From Leucothrix pacifica (GTDB lineage: Bacteria > Pseudomonadota > Gammaproteobacteria > Thiotrichales > Thiotrichaceae): a stretch of 64,000 nt of DNA. The notes under the pieces were generated by a model, which saw only the letters and a list, made by a program, of their open reading frames with translations, searched no databases and was not told the origin of the DNA. Position numbers and translations under genes: made by a program. Below are positions 42,766-52,821 of the stretch, piece by piece. Within the stretch, counting starts at the first letter, position 1, and the number at the start of each line of letters is the position of its first letter. The stretch is taken from the NCBI RefSeq assembly GCF_003172875.1, contig NZ_QGKM01000005.1:2720-66719 (forward strand), given 5' to 3'.

Positions 42766-44112
42766 ATGAATAAACTCGAACAACGTACCGCCCTATCCCT
42801 TGCTGCTGTATATGCTGTTCGTATGCTCGGTTTATTTATGATCCTACCGATACTGCCGCTATACGCTGAGCGCTTCGAGGACGCCACACCCTTCCTGATC
42901 GGCCTAGCGATTGGCGTCTACGGATTAACACAGGCGACATTCCAAATCCCTCTGGGCTTACTATCTGATCGCTTTGGACGTAAGAAAATTATTATTGGAG
43001 GCTTGCTGATTTTTGCACTCGGTAGTGTGATTGCCGCACTCTCAGACAACATCTATAGCATTATTATTGGCAGGGCTATTCAGGGCATGGGAGCCATTGC
43101 AGCTGCCACTATGGCACTAGCGGCTGATCTGACCGAAGAAAATAATCGCGCCAAAGTGATGGCCAGTATTGGCATGACCATCGGCGTCGCATTTGCAGTC
43201 GCGATGGTTGTCGGCCCGATACTTGATCAATGGTACGGCTTATCAGGCATCTTTTGGATCACAGCACTACTTGCACTGATCGGCATTGCCTTGGTGGCTT
43301 TTGTGGTCCCACAACCAAAGAAACTCTTTCATCACCGCGATGCTGGCGTACTTGGCGATTACATCTTGCCTGCGCTTAAGAATGCCAATTTACTGCGAAT
43401 GAATGCAGGTGTCTTTGTGCTCCATATGGTCATGACCGCAAACTTCACCATCTTACCGCTAATATTCAAAAACCAGCTTGAGCTGGCAAGCGCCTCCCAC
43501 TGGAAAATCTACTTACCGGTATTCGGGCTGTCGTTTATCTTTGCGGTTCCAATGATCATCCTTGCAGAGAAGTACCAAAAGATAAAACCACTACTCATTG
43601 GCACCATTGCAGCATTATTACTAGCCCAACTTGGCATGGCTGCCAGCTCAAATATAATATGGCTACTCCTGCTTAGCTTCCTGATCTTCTTTATCAGCTT
43701 TAATTTTCTCGAAGCAGTACAACCATCACTTGTAGCTAAATACTCTGGCGTCAATATCAAAGGCACGGCAATGGGTGTATTTAGCACATCGCAATTTATG
43801 GGAATATTTGTAGGCGGCGTGATCGGTGGTTTTTTACTGCAGCAATTTGGACAAGCCGCTGTGTTTATCTTTGGCGCAGTGGCTGCCCTACTGTGGCTGA
43901 CGCTGACATTATCATTACCTGCCCCGAAATTTTACAAGAGCAGGTTATTGAAATTGAATCACGCAATGCTGACCAATGGACAAGCAACGAGCGAAGCACT
44001 TAACCGTGTTGCTGGCGTAAAAGAAGTCGCCATCGCGGTTGATGAAGGTATTGCTTACCTTAAAGTCGACAATAAAGAATTGAACGAATCAGACTTACTC
44101 GCTTTTCAGTAA
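42766..44112 (+). CDS. yajR: MFS transporter, YajR-like, with C-terminal ferredoxin-like domain
   Basis: 448 residues. Twelve predicted membrane segments; the MFS motif [15 protein letters not shown] lies in the loop after segment 2. After residue about 385 a soluble domain of some 60 residues follows, with [24 protein letters not shown]-like pattern, as in the YAM domain of E. coli YajR. Substrate unknown; YajR is a proton-driven drug-efflux-type carrier of uncertain substrate. Divergent from uvrA and convergent with tilS, 7 bases between stops. Confidence 0.85.
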   Translation: MNKLEQRTALSLAAVYAVRMLGLFMILPILPLYAERFEDATPFLIGLAIGVYGLTQATFQIPLGLLSDRFGRKKIIIGGLLIFALGSVIAALSDNIYSIIIGRAIQGMGAIAAATMALAADLTEENNRAKVMASIGMTIGVAFAVAMVVGPILDQWYGLSGIFWITALLALIGIALVAFVVPQPKKLFHHRDAGVLGDYILPALKNANLLRMNAGVFVLHMVMTANFTILPLIFKNQLELASASHWKIYLPVFGLSFIFAVPMIILAEKYQKIKPLLIGTIAALLLAQLGMAASSNIIWLLLLSFLIFFISFNFLEAVQPSLVAKYSGVNIKGTAMGVFSTSQFMGIFVGGVIGGFLLQQFGQAAVFIFGAVAALLWLTLTLSLPAPKFYKSRLLKLNHAMLTNGQATSEALNRVAGVKEVAIAVDEGIAYLKVDNKELNESDLLAFQ

Positions 44113-44119
44113 TCCCCAA

Positions 44120-45394
44120 CTACGGCTCGACCTGACACAGGCCATAGACAATAATTAAGTCATCACCGAGATAGAGCAATGGAATTCGATCGCGCATCCA
44201 GGGTGGAATAGCGAACTGCTGAAAAATTTGCTTGAGGGGGATAGATTTATTTCTGCCCTTTGGCAAGATTGACTCACCACCTCGCCGGAACTTAACTGTT
44301 AGCCCCATCTCTTTCGCAGGATCTTCGGTCAGCTTTTCCTGCCAACTATCCAATGACTCCATCTTAAGCACAACACCCAAAGATTCAATCATTAGGTCTT
44401 CTTCTAACCCCCAATAAAAGGCCTGACCCGGATCATGCTCAGACAACGGTTCCATGACGTAAATATCGCCCTGATAGCGCCGAATTTCTGCACCAGACCA
44501 GTTTACGCAAGGCATTGCATCTTCCGCTGAAAACAGCACATCCGACACGACATGCTGTAGTTTTTTCGCTGAGGGCACCCGAAAACCAGAGACCACTATC
44601 CATTGCCGCAATAACGCCCTTCTCCGGTCTGGCTCGCACTGAATCAAGGCACTGACTGACAGTGTCCCGTCCACAGAACCTGTCATAGCGTCCAGATCTT
44701 TCGCAACATAATAATCCAATAAACGCTGGGTCTCCGCCTGAATCAAGGCAGAGCGAGACAGCGTCTGATAACAACCAGGCCAGCGCTCAGCTATCTGAGG
44801 TAAAATTTGATGTCGCAAGTAATTTCGATCGAATCGTAAATCGGCATTACTGCCATCTTCGACGAAACTTAAATGATGTTGCTGCGCGTAGGACTCGAGT
44901 TGTTCGCGTGAGAAATTCAGCAAAGGCCGCATATGATTACCTGCAGCAAAGCTCGTGATCATTGGCATAGCAGCAAGCCCCGCCACCCCGGCACCTCGTA
45001 ACAACTGAATCATCAATGTTTCAGCCTGATCGTTTTGGTGATGCCCTGTCACTAACACCTCACCCTCAAGCAGATGCGCCTTAAACGCCTGGTAACGCAT
45101 GTCCCGCGCGTATGCCTCAAGACTCGCACCCTCTGGAACATCCAGATTCAGGGAAACACGCTCGAATGGAACCGATAACTCATTGCAGATTTCACGACAA
45201 TGACGCCCCCACCAAGGCGAAGCATCTTGCAGCCCGTGATCAATATGAATTGCCCGAACATTGATATCGGGCAATCGACTCATGAGATGTAGCAATACAT
45301 GTGAGTCCAGTCCACCACTGTAGGCGACCAGAAAATCGCGCTGCTCCAGAATGGAAAACAGCGGCGTAATTCCAACTAGCAGATCATGCTTCAA
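44120..45394 (-). CDS. tilS: tRNA(Ile)-lysidine synthase
   Basis: 424 residues (E. coli 432). The PP-loop [12 protein letters not shown] (about 26-37), IHIDHGLQ and [10 protein letters not shown] mark the N-terminal ATPase domain, and the C-terminal TilS domain has [10 protein letters not shown]-like [10 protein letters not shown]. It changes C34 of tRNA-Ile(CAU) to lysidine, so that it reads AUA. It overlaps accA by 11 bases, the common accA-tilS pairing. Confidence 0.94.
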   Translation of the reverse strand: MKHDLLVGITPLFSILEQRDFLVAYSGGLDSHVLLHLMSRLPDINVRAIHIDHGLQDASPWWGRHCREICNELSVPFERVSLNLDVPEGASLEAYARDMRYQAFKAHLLEGEVLVTGHHQNDQAETLMIQLLRGAGVAGLAAMPMITSFAAGNHMRPLLNFSREQLESYAQQHHLSFVEDGSNADLRFDRNYLRHQILPQIAERWPGCYQTLSRSALIQAETQRLLDYYVAKDLDAMTGSVDGTLSVSALIQCEPDRRRALLRQWIVVSGFRVPSAKKLQHVVSDVLFSAEDAMPCVNWSGAEIRRYQGDIYVMEPLSEHDPGQAFYWGLEEDLMIESLGVVLKMESLDSWQEKLTEDPAKEMGLTVKFRRGGESILPKGRNKSIPLKQIFQQFAIPPWMRDRIPLLYLGDDLIIVYGLCQVEP

Positions 45395-46337
45395 ACTGAC
45401 CGTAGCTCATTAAACGCTCATAGCGTCGGTCTAATAACTGCTGAGTATTTAATGCACCCACTTCACGCAGACTGCTGGCAATCGCTTCTTTCAGGTTAGC
45501 GATCGCTTCTTCGTAATTCCGGTGAGCACCACCCAAAGGCTCAGGGACAACACGGTCAACCAAACCAAGCGCATGTAACTTCTCAGCCGTGATCCCCATC
45601 GCCTCAGCAGCCTCGGCAGCCTTATCTGCACTCTTCCACAAAATTGAAGCGCAACCTTCCGGTGAGATTACGGAGTACGTAGCATACTGCATCATCTGCA
45701 CCACATCACCAACGCCAATTGCCAATGCACCACCAGAACCGCCTTCACCCATTACCGTTGCGACGATCGGTGTTTTCAGCTTTGCCATTTCGAACAAGTT
45801 ACGAGCGATCGCTTCACTTTGTCCCCGCTCCTCCGCACCAATCCCCGGATAGGCACCGGCAGTATCGATAAAGGTCAAAACCGGCAGGTGAAACTTCTCT
45901 GCCAATCTAAGCAGACGTAATGCCTTACGATAACCTTCAGGTCTTGGCATACCAAAATTACGACGAATATTTTCTTTCGTATCACGGCCTTTCTGGTGAC
46001 CAATAATCATTACCGGACGACCTTCAAAACGAGCAATACCCCCGACAGTGGCATGATCATCAGCATAAGCACGGTCACCATGCAGCTCCTGAAAATCTGT
46101 GCACAGACCAGCAACGACGTCTAATGTGTAAGGACGCTTAGGATGACGGGCGATTTGCCCAACCTGTTTTGCAGACAACTTTGAGAAAATTGATTTCGTC
46201 AGCGACTCCACCTTTTTCTCAAGGCGCGACACATCATCGGCCAGATTAATATCTTTATCACTAACCGTACGAAGCTCATCAATCTGAGCTTGCAACTTGG
46301 CAATGGGCTGTTCGAAATCTAGATAATCTGGATTCAT
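45384..46337 (-). CDS. accA: Acetyl-CoA carboxylase carboxyltransferase alpha subunit
   Basis: 317 residues from [12 protein letters not shown] (E. coli 319); a longer frame is rejected. Crotonase-fold segments [33 protein letters not shown] and [13 protein letters not shown] are present. With AccD it transfers the carboxyl group from biotin to acetyl-CoA, the first step of fatty acid synthesis. Needs the biotin made by bioB. Followed by tilS. Confidence 0.97.
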   Translation of the reverse strand: MNPDYLDFEQPIAKLQAQIDELRTVSDKDINLADDVSRLEKKVESLTKSIFSKLSAKQVGQIARHPKRPYTLDVVAGLCTDFQELHGDRAYADDHATVGGIARFEGRPVMIIGHQKGRDTKENIRRNFGMPRPEGYRKALRLLRLAEKFHLPVLTFIDTAGAYPGIGAEERGQSEAIARNLFEMAKLKTPIVATVMGEGGSGGALAIGVGDVVQMMQYATYSVISPEGCASILWKSADKAAEAAEAMGITAEKLHALGLVDRVVPEPLGGAHRNYEEAIANLKEAIASSLREVGALNTQQLLDRRYERLMSYGQFEA

Positions 46338-46426
46338 GCTATGTATTTTCCTTACAATCCTCAAATTAACCGCAAACGTGACGATTGCAGTTAACGGACT
46401 ACATATTGAAGCTTATGAAGAATGAA

Positions 46427-46804
46427 TTACTCTGCAGCGTCTTGCTGCTTAGCAATTTCTGCATGGACAGTTGCCATGTCTAACTCTTGTACTTTGCCAA
46501 TGACTTCTTTCAACTGTGGATTTGTCAACATTCCCGGCTGAGAGAACAAGACAACCTGCTCACGGAAAATCATGAGTGTTGGAATAGAGCGAATCTGGAA
46601 GTGTGCCGCCAGCTCCTGCTGTGCTTCAGTATCAATTTTACCAAAGACGATATTTTCGTATTCGCTTTCGTTTGAAACTTCTTCATAAACAGGCGCAAAA
46701 GACTTACAAGGCCCACACCACTCCGCCCAAAAATCGACGATAACAATCTCGTTCTTTTCAATAGTTTCTTCAAACGTTTCTGCAGTAATATCAACGGTCG
46801 CCAC
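46427..46804 (-). CDS. Thioredoxin family protein
   Basis: 125 residues from a GTG with AGGAG seven bases before it. Active site WCGPCK (about 29-34) and the cis-Pro segment RSIPTLMIF (about 72-80). The thioredoxin fold is complete, and an extra helix of about 20 residues (ATVHAEIAKQQDAAE) follows it. No signal peptide, so it is cytoplasmic. It is not clearly the main trxA: the region after the active site differs and it has the added tail. Between ubiX and accA in the same direction. Confidence 0.88.
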   Translation of the reverse strand: MATVDITAETFEETIEKNEIVIVDFWAEWCGPCKSFAPVYEEVSNESEYENIVFGKIDTEAQQELAAHFQIRSIPTLMIFREQVVLFSQPGMLTNPQLKEVIGKVQELDMATVHAEIAKQQDAAE

Positions 46805-46861
46805 AACAGGCTCCTTAAATTTTATATGAACGCAAGAATATAGGGACTTGGCCTTTAAATT

Positions 46862-47494
46862 TCAAGAAAAACAGCGAGTATCACCCCACCTTGCAGTCAG
46901 GTCATGCTCAATTCTCAGGTGATCCAAAATACGCGCCACCATGAAATCAATTAATTCATCGATAGATGTCGGCTTCCAGTAAAAGCCGGGATTGGCCGGC
47001 ATAATAACGGCCCCCATCTTTGATAACTTCAGCATATTCTCTAAATGTATATCAGAAAAAGGGGTTTCCCTGACCACCATGATCAGCGGCCTGCGTTCTT
47101 TTAAACACACATCCGCTGCACGCTCTATTAAACTTCGGCTGGCACCGACCGCTACAGCAGACAGCGTTGCAGTGGTACACGGACAAATAACCGTTGCATC
47201 CGCAACACCACTACCGCTGGCTACTGGCGCAACCCACTGCTCACGTTCAAATGCACGGATCTGCCCCTCCTTTGCACCATATAACTCAGTGAAGTAGGCT
47301 TGCACTTCCTTAGCCCGGGACGGTACTTTCAGATCCGTTTCCATATTAATCACTAGTTGGCCGGGGCGCGACAGCAGTAAATTCACGGTCACGCCCTTCT
47401 TAACCAGCACTTCCAGCAGGCGCAATCCATATTGCACACCAGAGGCACCAGTGACCATCAACGTTACTATTTTAGGGGCTGATTGCATCATCAT
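46862..47494 (-). CDS. ubiX: Flavin prenyltransferase UbiX
   Basis: 210 residues. VTGASGVQYGLRLLEVL at the start and the CTTATLSAVAVGASRSLIERAADVCLKERRPL-type core match UbiX. It makes prenylated FMN, the cofactor of UbiD decarboxylase in ubiquinone synthesis. The ATG overlaps the mpl stop (ATGA), a common mpl-ubiX pair in gammaproteobacteria. UbiD itself is not in the window. Confidence 0.93.
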   Translation of the reverse strand: MMMQSAPKIVTLMVTGASGVQYGLRLLEVLVKKGVTVNLLLSRPGQLVINMETDLKVPSRAKEVQAYFTELYGAKEGQIRAFEREQWVAPVASGSGVADATVICPCTTATLSAVAVGASRSLIERAADVCLKERRPLIMVVRETPFSDIHLENMLKLSKMGAVIMPANPGFYWKPTSIDELIDFMVARILDHLRIEHDLTARWGDTRCFS

Positions 47495-48855
47495 CGTGAC
47501 TCTAAAGCGGATAACAGTTTGTCATGAATACCGTCAAAACCACCATTACTCATGACTAGCAACTGATCCCCCGTAGAGGAGGTCTCCGCCATATCAGCAA
47601 CAATCTTATCAACAGATGAATAGACTTTTGCTTTATCACCAAGACCTTCAGTGACTTGATCTAAATCCCAGGCCAAACCTTCTGGCTGATACAAAATAAC
47701 TTCATCAGCTAGCTGTAAAGAATCTGCTAATTTTGCCTTATGCACTCCCATACGCATGGTATTGGATCGAGGCTCTAAAATTGCCACGATCTTCTGATTG
47801 CCAACATTTTTCCTCAGGCCTGACAGCGTAGTCTCAATCGCTGTAGGATGATGAGCGAAATCGTCATAAACGCGTATGCCGCCGACTTCACCGCGTAGTT
47901 GCATGCGACGCTTTACATTTTCAAACTCATTCAACGCAGCAATAGCATGTTGCGGTGGCACTCCCACATGACGCGCCGCTGCAATTGATGCCAACGCATT
48001 ACTTACATTGTGCTGCCCCATCAAAGACCAATTGACGACACCAAGGCTTTCACCCTCAAATTGAACCTCAAATTGCTGCCCTGATGGCTCTAGCAATTTC
48101 ACTCGCCAATTCGCATCAATGGACCTGGACGAGAAAGACTCAACAGGTGTCCAACAGCCTTTATCCAAAACATCCTGTAAGTTGGGCTCATCAGCATTAG
48201 CTACGACCAGCCCTTTACCCGGCACCATGCGCATTAAGTGATGAAATTGCGTTTTGATGGATTCAAGATCCGGAAAAATATCAGCATGATCATATTCAAG
48301 GTTGTTTAATACCAATGTGCTAGGATGGTAATGAACGAATTTCGAGCGTTTGTCAAAGAAAGCAGTATCGTACTCATCAGCCTCAACGACAAAGAAAGGT
48401 GTCTCACCCAAACGTGCTGACACACCAAAGTTTTCGGGTACACCACCTATCAGAAAACCCGGTGACATTTTGGCGTATTCAAGTATCCACGCCAACATAC
48501 TCGCAGTTGTTGTCTTACCGTGTGTACCTGCAACGGCTAATACCCAACGGTCTCGCAATACATTTTCAAACAACCACTGAGGGCCGGACGTATAAGGGAT
48601 ACCCTTATCAAGCATCGCCTCAATGACAGGCTTGCCGCGCGACATGACATTTCCTACGACTACCTGATCGACATCAGCAGGGATATCTTCGACATGAAAG
48701 CCTTGTTGTATTTCGATGCCTTGTGACTCAAGCAATGTACTCATCGGCGGATATACATTTTCATCAGAGCCAGAGACCTCATGCCCCTCTGCTCTTGCTA
48801 GCGCAGCGATACCACCCATGAACGTACCGCAAATACCCAAAATATGGATTTTCAT
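47491..48855 (-). CDS. mpl: UDP-N-acetylmuramate:L-Ala-gamma-D-Glu-meso-DAP ligase
   Basis: 454 residues (E. coli 457). Begins MKIHILGICGTFMGG, the Mpl form of the Mur-ligase start; ATP loop AGTHGKTTTASML (about 111-123); ligase domain with DDFAHHPTAIETTLSGLR. It joins recycled murein tripeptide to UDP-MurNAc. Between mlaA (2-base gap) and ubiX. Confidence 0.95.
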   Translation of the reverse strand: MKIHILGICGTFMGGIAALARAEGHEVSGSDENVYPPMSTLLESQGIEIQQGFHVEDIPADVDQVVVGNVMSRGKPVIEAMLDKGIPYTSGPQWLFENVLRDRWVLAVAGTHGKTTTASMLAWILEYAKMSPGFLIGGVPENFGVSARLGETPFFVVEADEYDTAFFDKRSKFVHYHPSTLVLNNLEYDHADIFPDLESIKTQFHHLMRMVPGKGLVVANADEPNLQDVLDKGCWTPVESFSSRSIDANWRVKLLEPSGQQFEVQFEGESLGVVNWSLMGQHNVSNALASIAAARHVGVPPQHAIAALNEFENVKRRMQLRGEVGGIRVYDDFAHHPTAIETTLSGLRKNVGNQKIVAILEPRSNTMRMGVHKAKLADSLQLADEVILYQPEGLAWDLDQVTEGLGDKAKVYSSVDKIVADMAETSSTGDQLLVMSNGGFDGIHDKLLSALESR

Positions 48856-48857
48856 TC

Positions 48858-49634
48858 TTATTCGTCTTCCAATTCTTCTAATAAATCGATCATATCATTG
48901 CTTTTTTCTTCACTGGCAGCGTCTTCTTTTCCATCACGCAATTGATATGCCCTTCGCTGCAACCATACATCACGTAGCGCACTGTATTGATCAGCCGACA
49001 AATCTTCCAATGCTTTTTCTGTTGGCAGCAGGTCTGCTCGCTTGTCGATGACTTTAACTGCATTTAAAGCAACAGGATATTTCACGTAACTAGAGGGATC
49101 AATAAATCCATCAGCAACCAATCCAACGGCATCTCTAACCGTGGAAGGCCCAAGCAACGGTAGCATTACGTACGGCCCGGACTTTACTCCCCAGCGAGCC
49201 ATGGTTTGTCCAAAGTCTTCATCGTATTTTTTCAACTTGAGCTTTGAAGCCACATCAAAAAAACCACCCAGACCAACCGTTGAATTCACAACAACGCGAC
49301 CGGCACTACTGGCTGCACTTCTGCCTTTGAGTTGTAATAATGAATTGATGGTGGTTTTTACATCACTTAGATTACCGAAGAAGTTTGTCACGCCACGGTC
49401 AACAATAGCAGGGGTGACAGCTTGATACCCCTTAGCAATTGGTTTTACAACCGTTCGGTCTAAACCCTTATTGAACCGATAGATGCCACGGTTAGTGTTT
49501 TCCCATGATGTTCGCTCAACATTGCCAATCCGAGGTGTTTCACCGGTTATATCTGCTGATAATGATGTGCACGCAGATTGCGTACTAAGAATTATAACAA
49601 TGCCAAGGCACTGCAACCACGCTCGCTGTAACAT
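48858..49634 (-). CDS. mlaA: Phospholipid-binding lipoprotein MlaA (VacJ)
   Basis: 258 residues. N-terminal signal peptide (about 1-22) ending QSAC, so lipidation at Cys22 is likely although Gln at -3 is unusual for a lipobox. The MlaA core has NRGIYRFNKGLDR, FFGNLSDVKTTINSLLQLK, and GxYVMLPLLGPSTVRDA. It sits in the outer membrane and removes surface phospholipid in the Mla pathway with MlaC and MlaFEDB, which are not in the window. Its ribosome binding site can be hidden in a hairpin (49642-49686). Confidence 0.93.
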   Translation of the reverse strand: MLQRAWLQCLGIVIILSTQSACTSLSADITGETPRIGNVERTSWENTNRGIYRFNKGLDRTVVKPIAKGYQAVTPAIVDRGVTNFFGNLSDVKTTINSLLQLKGRSAASSAGRVVVNSTVGLGGFFDVASKLKLKKYDEDFGQTMARWGVKSGPYVMLPLLGPSTVRDAVGLVADGFIDPSSYVKYPVALNAVKVIDKRADLLPTEKALEDLSADQYSALRDVWLQRRAYQLRDGKEDAASEEKSNDMIDLLEELEDE

Positions 49635-49639
49635 AAAGA

Positions 49640-49686
49640 CTCCTTGTGCAAACCATACTCACCGTTGGTGAAAGTCTAGCACAAGG
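49640..49686 (-). promoter_or_regulatory. Stem-loop that pairs with the mlaA ribosome binding site
   Basis: Minus strand: CCTTGTGC (49679-49686) pairs perfectly with GCACAAGG (49642-49649), and an inner TCACC-AAC-GGTGA hairpin sits in the loop. The Shine-Dalgarno AAGGAG (49640-49645) is five bases before the ATG, and four of its six bases are in the stem. Possible control of translation by temperature, RNA or ligand is inference. Confidence 0.55.
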
Positions 49687-49708
49687 CCGCTTAAATCTAT
49701 TGTAGAAC

Positions 49709-51562
49709 CTAGACCGCAGCGGCAGTTTTTTTCTTTGCAGCAAGATGAGGAACAATCATTTCTTCTAGTGGCTTTGGCTTACAGATACCGTAACCCTGCC
49801 CGTAGTCGACACCCATCTTACGCAACAGAGAAATAATTTTGTCATCCTCGACGTACTCAGCAATGATCTTTAAGCCCATAGAATGACCTACCTGCGTCAC
49901 AGACTCAACGATATTTCGGGCAATCCCATCCCTAATCAAATCTTTCACAAAGATGCCATCTATCTTGAGGTAATCAACATCCAATGACTGCAGATAACCA
50001 TATGAACTAACGCCAGTGCCGAAGTCATCCAGTGAGAAACTACTGCCTTCAGCCTTTAAACTACTGATGAAACGAGTCGCCAGCGTTAAGTCATTTACGG
50101 CTACAGCTTCCGTGATCTCGAAGCAAATCATACGCGCATCTGCACCACTGGTCTTTAACTCATCCATCACAAAGTCTCTGAAGCTTGCTTCATCCAAACT
50201 CTGGCCTGACAAGTTAATTGCAAATACTGGTGGATTATCAGTGGGCTCAACTTGAGCAATATACGAAAATGCCTCACGCACTACCCAGCGATCAAGCTCA
50301 GGCATCATTGAGTAATACTCAGCAACCGGAATAAACTCATCGGGTGGAACAAACTTAGAGTCCTCACCCACCATGCGTATCAATAACTCATAATGACTAA
50401 ACGGCTTGCCGAACTGACTTTCTTTTAGCGGATGAATAGGCTGTGCGAACAATTCGAAACTATTATTTTTGAACGCCTTCTTTAAATTCCAGACGCCCTC
50501 CATATTACTCTGTTCCTGACGCATTTCTGCACTTTCAGCGCGATACGCAATCACCCGGTTACCACCGTGGTTACGTGCAGTCCGGCAAGCAATATCAGAT
50601 TCAGTCAGTACTCGTGCAGCAGAGCTGGTATCTTTTTTGATGACAACAAAACCACCACTCAATGTCACAGGAAAGGTGCGTGTATTCCAGTTGAACTGAA
50701 AGGCACCTATCTCATCACGAATGATTTTCATTTTATTCGCCGCTGAGAACAGTGTGCTTTCCTTAAACAGTACTCCAAAATCATTTCCCGCTAAGCGGCC
50801 ACCGATATTATCACCCTCACCCGCAACCGTTTGCTTAAGCACAGAAACAACCTTAGTAATTAGTGAGTCGCCAGCCGCATAACCAACCGTGTCATTAATG
50901 GTCTTGAACTGATCAATTGAAAGCGCCATAAACACGTGTGATGAACCATGTTTTTTCGCATCATCAATGGACGCCTTTAACACCGCTTCGAATGCCTTAC
51001 GATTAAGAAGACCAGTCTGACTGTCGTGCCGCTCCATATAATTAAGCTGTGACTCAACAGCTCTGGTTGCCGTCACATCTTCAAGGAAGATCGCGTACTG
51101 TGATTTCATGGGATCTTCATGCAGCTCAATTGGCTGTATCGTGACATTCATCCACGCATTGATGGATTGCTGATACTTCACAATGCAATGAATTAACTTA
51201 GCCTGATTCACTGACGCACCAGCATGATTCAAATCCAGATAATCTTTAACCGGAAGTTTAGTTTGGGTGTTGAATAACTGAAATAAGCCGTTAACTGGCT
51301 TACCGAGGTTTCGACGAAGCGGACTGTCTAATAACTTCTCAGCCGCAGGATTAAGGTAAACCAATGTATATTGTCCTGTCAGCAACACCACTGGGTTTGG
51401 TACCATCTTGAGAATTTCTTCTTTTACTGCAAGCGCTTCAGAGCAAGCACTACTCGCGCTGTCGCCCCGCTTGCGTTTCTTTAAGACCATAAACAACATC
51501 ACTACCAATAACGCAGCGATAGCGGCCACTAACAACATTGCTTGGTCTTTTAGGAAGTCCAA
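49709..51562 (-). CDS. PAS / degenerate GGDEF / EAL membrane protein
   Basis: 617 residues. One membrane segment (about 9-26), PAS domain (about 45-165), GGDEF domain with AGNDF in place of GGDEF (about 258-262), and EAL domain (about 365-605). The EAL active-site set looks complete: ELL motif, INLSG, FEITE, DDFGTG, YLKIDG, AEYVED. So it is likely an active c-di-GMP phosphodiesterase with an inactive or GTP-sensing GGDEF. The start is uncertain: TTG at 51562 or the ATG eight codons later. It ends 74 bases before mlaA. No partner is evident nearby. Confidence 0.85.
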   Translation of the reverse strand: MDFLKDQAMLLVAAIAALLVVMLFMVLKKRKRGDSASSACSEALAVKEEILKMVPNPVVLLTGQYTLVYLNPAAEKLLDSPLRRNLGKPVNGLFQLFNTQTKLPVKDYLDLNHAGASVNQAKLIHCIVKYQQSINAWMNVTIQPIELHEDPMKSQYAIFLEDVTATRAVESQLNYMERHDSQTGLLNRKAFEAVLKASIDDAKKHGSSHVFMALSIDQFKTINDTVGYAAGDSLITKVVSVLKQTVAGEGDNIGGRLAGNDFGVLFKESTLFSAANKMKIIRDEIGAFQFNWNTRTFPVTLSGGFVVIKKDTSSAARVLTESDIACRTARNHGGNRVIAYRAESAEMRQEQSNMEGVWNLKKAFKNNSFELFAQPIHPLKESQFGKPFSHYELLIRMVGEDSKFVPPDEFIPVAEYYSMMPELDRWVVREAFSYIAQVEPTDNPPVFAINLSGQSLDEASFRDFVMDELKTSGADARMICFEITEAVAVNDLTLATRFISSLKAEGSSFSLDDFGTGVSSYGYLQSLDVDYLKIDGIFVKDLIRDGIARNIVESVTQVGHSMGLKIIAEYVEDDKIISLLRKMGVDYGQGYGICKPKPLEEMIVPHLAAKKKTAAAV

Positions 51563-51666
51563 AATTTACCACTAACCTTATTTTTATTTTATGTAGTTTG
51601 CTTTATACCCCACTCCAACTTAATCAGTGCTGTATAGCCGTCTTAGCGACGCTATTCTGAACGCAT

Positions 51667-51706
51667 AAAAAAAGGCCCGTACTGGTAACAGCACGGGCCT
51701 TTTGTA
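51667..51706. terminator. Terminator after rplS
   Basis: Seven A, GGCCCGTACTG, loop, CAGCACGGGCC, four T. An 11-bp stem with one G-U pair; on the minus strand a seven-T run follows it, 19 bases after the rplS stop. Confidence 0.9.
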
Positions 51707-51724
51707 TAAAAAACGTAAGTAGCC

Positions 51725-52069
51725 TTACACTTTTTCTTTGATTCTTGCTGCTTTACCAGTACGACCACGTAGATAGTAAAGCTTAGCGCGACGAACATCA
51801 CCACGACGCTTCACTTCGATGCTTGAAATCTGGTTGCTGTATGTCTGGAATACACGCTCAACACCTTCACCGTAAGATATCTTACGAACAGTGAATGCTG
51901 AGTTCAGACCACGATTACGTTTAGCAATTACCACACCCTCAAAAGCCTGAAGACGAGTGCGATCACCTTCACGTACTTTTACCTGAACGACAACGGTATC
52001 TCCAGGGCCAAACTGTGGGATTTCTTTGTTCATTTGCTCAGCTTCGAGCTGTTGAATAATTAAACTCAT
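51725..52069 (-). CDS. rplS: 50S ribosomal protein L19
   Basis: 114 residues, as in E. coli (115). [27 protein letters not shown], and [20 protein letters not shown] at the end. L19 makes intersubunit bridges. Its ATG overlaps the trmD stop (ATGA). Last gene of the rpsP-rimM-trmD-rplS operon. Confidence 0.97.
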   Translation of the reverse strand: MSLIIQQLEAEQMNKEIPQFGPGDTVVVQVKVREGDRTRLQAFEGVVIAKRNRGLNSAFTVRKISYGEGVERVFQTYSNQISSIEVKRRGDVRRAKLYYLRGRTGKAARIKEKV

Positions 52070-52818
52070 GACTTAACCTCTGAAGTCTTAATTTCTTTCA
52101 TAAAATCGTCAAGCAAAACCATGTCCTGCTTGCTCAAATCTTTTTCTTGCAATACATCTGGTCGCCTTAAATAAGTACGCCCTAACGCCTGCTTCCTGCG
52201 CCACTTTTTAATATGCTGGTGATTTCCACTCAACAAAACCTCTGGCACCTCAAGGTCTTCAATTTTTTCTGGTCTCGTATAGTGTGGATGATCTAGCAAA
52301 CCATCACTAAATGAGTCCTCCAGGGCAGAGTCATCATGTCCCAAAGCTTCTGGCAACAACCTCGTTACACCATCAACCACGACCATTGCCGCCAACTCAC
52401 CGCCACTCAATACAAAATCACCAAGCGACCACTCTTCGTCAACTTCAAGGTCGATCACGCGCTCATCTATACCTTCATAGCGACCACATAACAAAACAAC
52501 ACTATCCACTTCACTCAGAGACTTCAGCATATCTTGTTTTATCGGCCTACCCTGAGGCGTTAAGTAAACAACTTTGGTTTCACCAAGACGTTTACGCTCC
52601 GCTCTGATCGACTTTAACAAACAATCCGGACGCATCACCATTCCTGGCCCACCTCCGTACGGCCTGTCATCAACCGTGCGATGAATGTCTTCTGTGTAAT
52701 CCCTTGGGTTAACACAGTTCAATTCAACCAAGCCACGTTTTGCAGCCCGACCAACAACACCTTCAGCAATCACTGATTTCACTAGCTCAGGAAACAGTGT
52801 AATGACTGAAATCTGCAT
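52066..52818 (-). CDS. trmD: tRNA (guanine-N1-)-methyltransferase
   Basis: 250 residues (E. coli 255). SPOUT trefoil-knot enzyme: [36 protein letters not shown], and PHYTRPE are all seen. It methylates G37 of tRNAs reading CNN codons to prevent frameshifts. Three bases after rimM, overlapping rplS. Confidence 0.97.
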   Translation of the reverse strand: MQISVITLFPELVKSVIAEGVVGRAAKRGLVELNCVNPRDYTEDIHRTVDDRPYGGGPGMVMRPDCLLKSIRAERKRLGETKVVYLTPQGRPIKQDMLKSLSEVDSVVLLCGRYEGIDERVIDLEVDEEWSLGDFVLSGGELAAMVVVDGVTRLLPEALGHDDSALEDSFSDGLLDHPHYTRPEKIEDLEVPEVLLSGNHQHIKKWRRKQALGRTYLRRPDVLQEKDLSKQDMVLLDDFMKEIKTSEVKS

Positions 52819-52821
52819 GAG

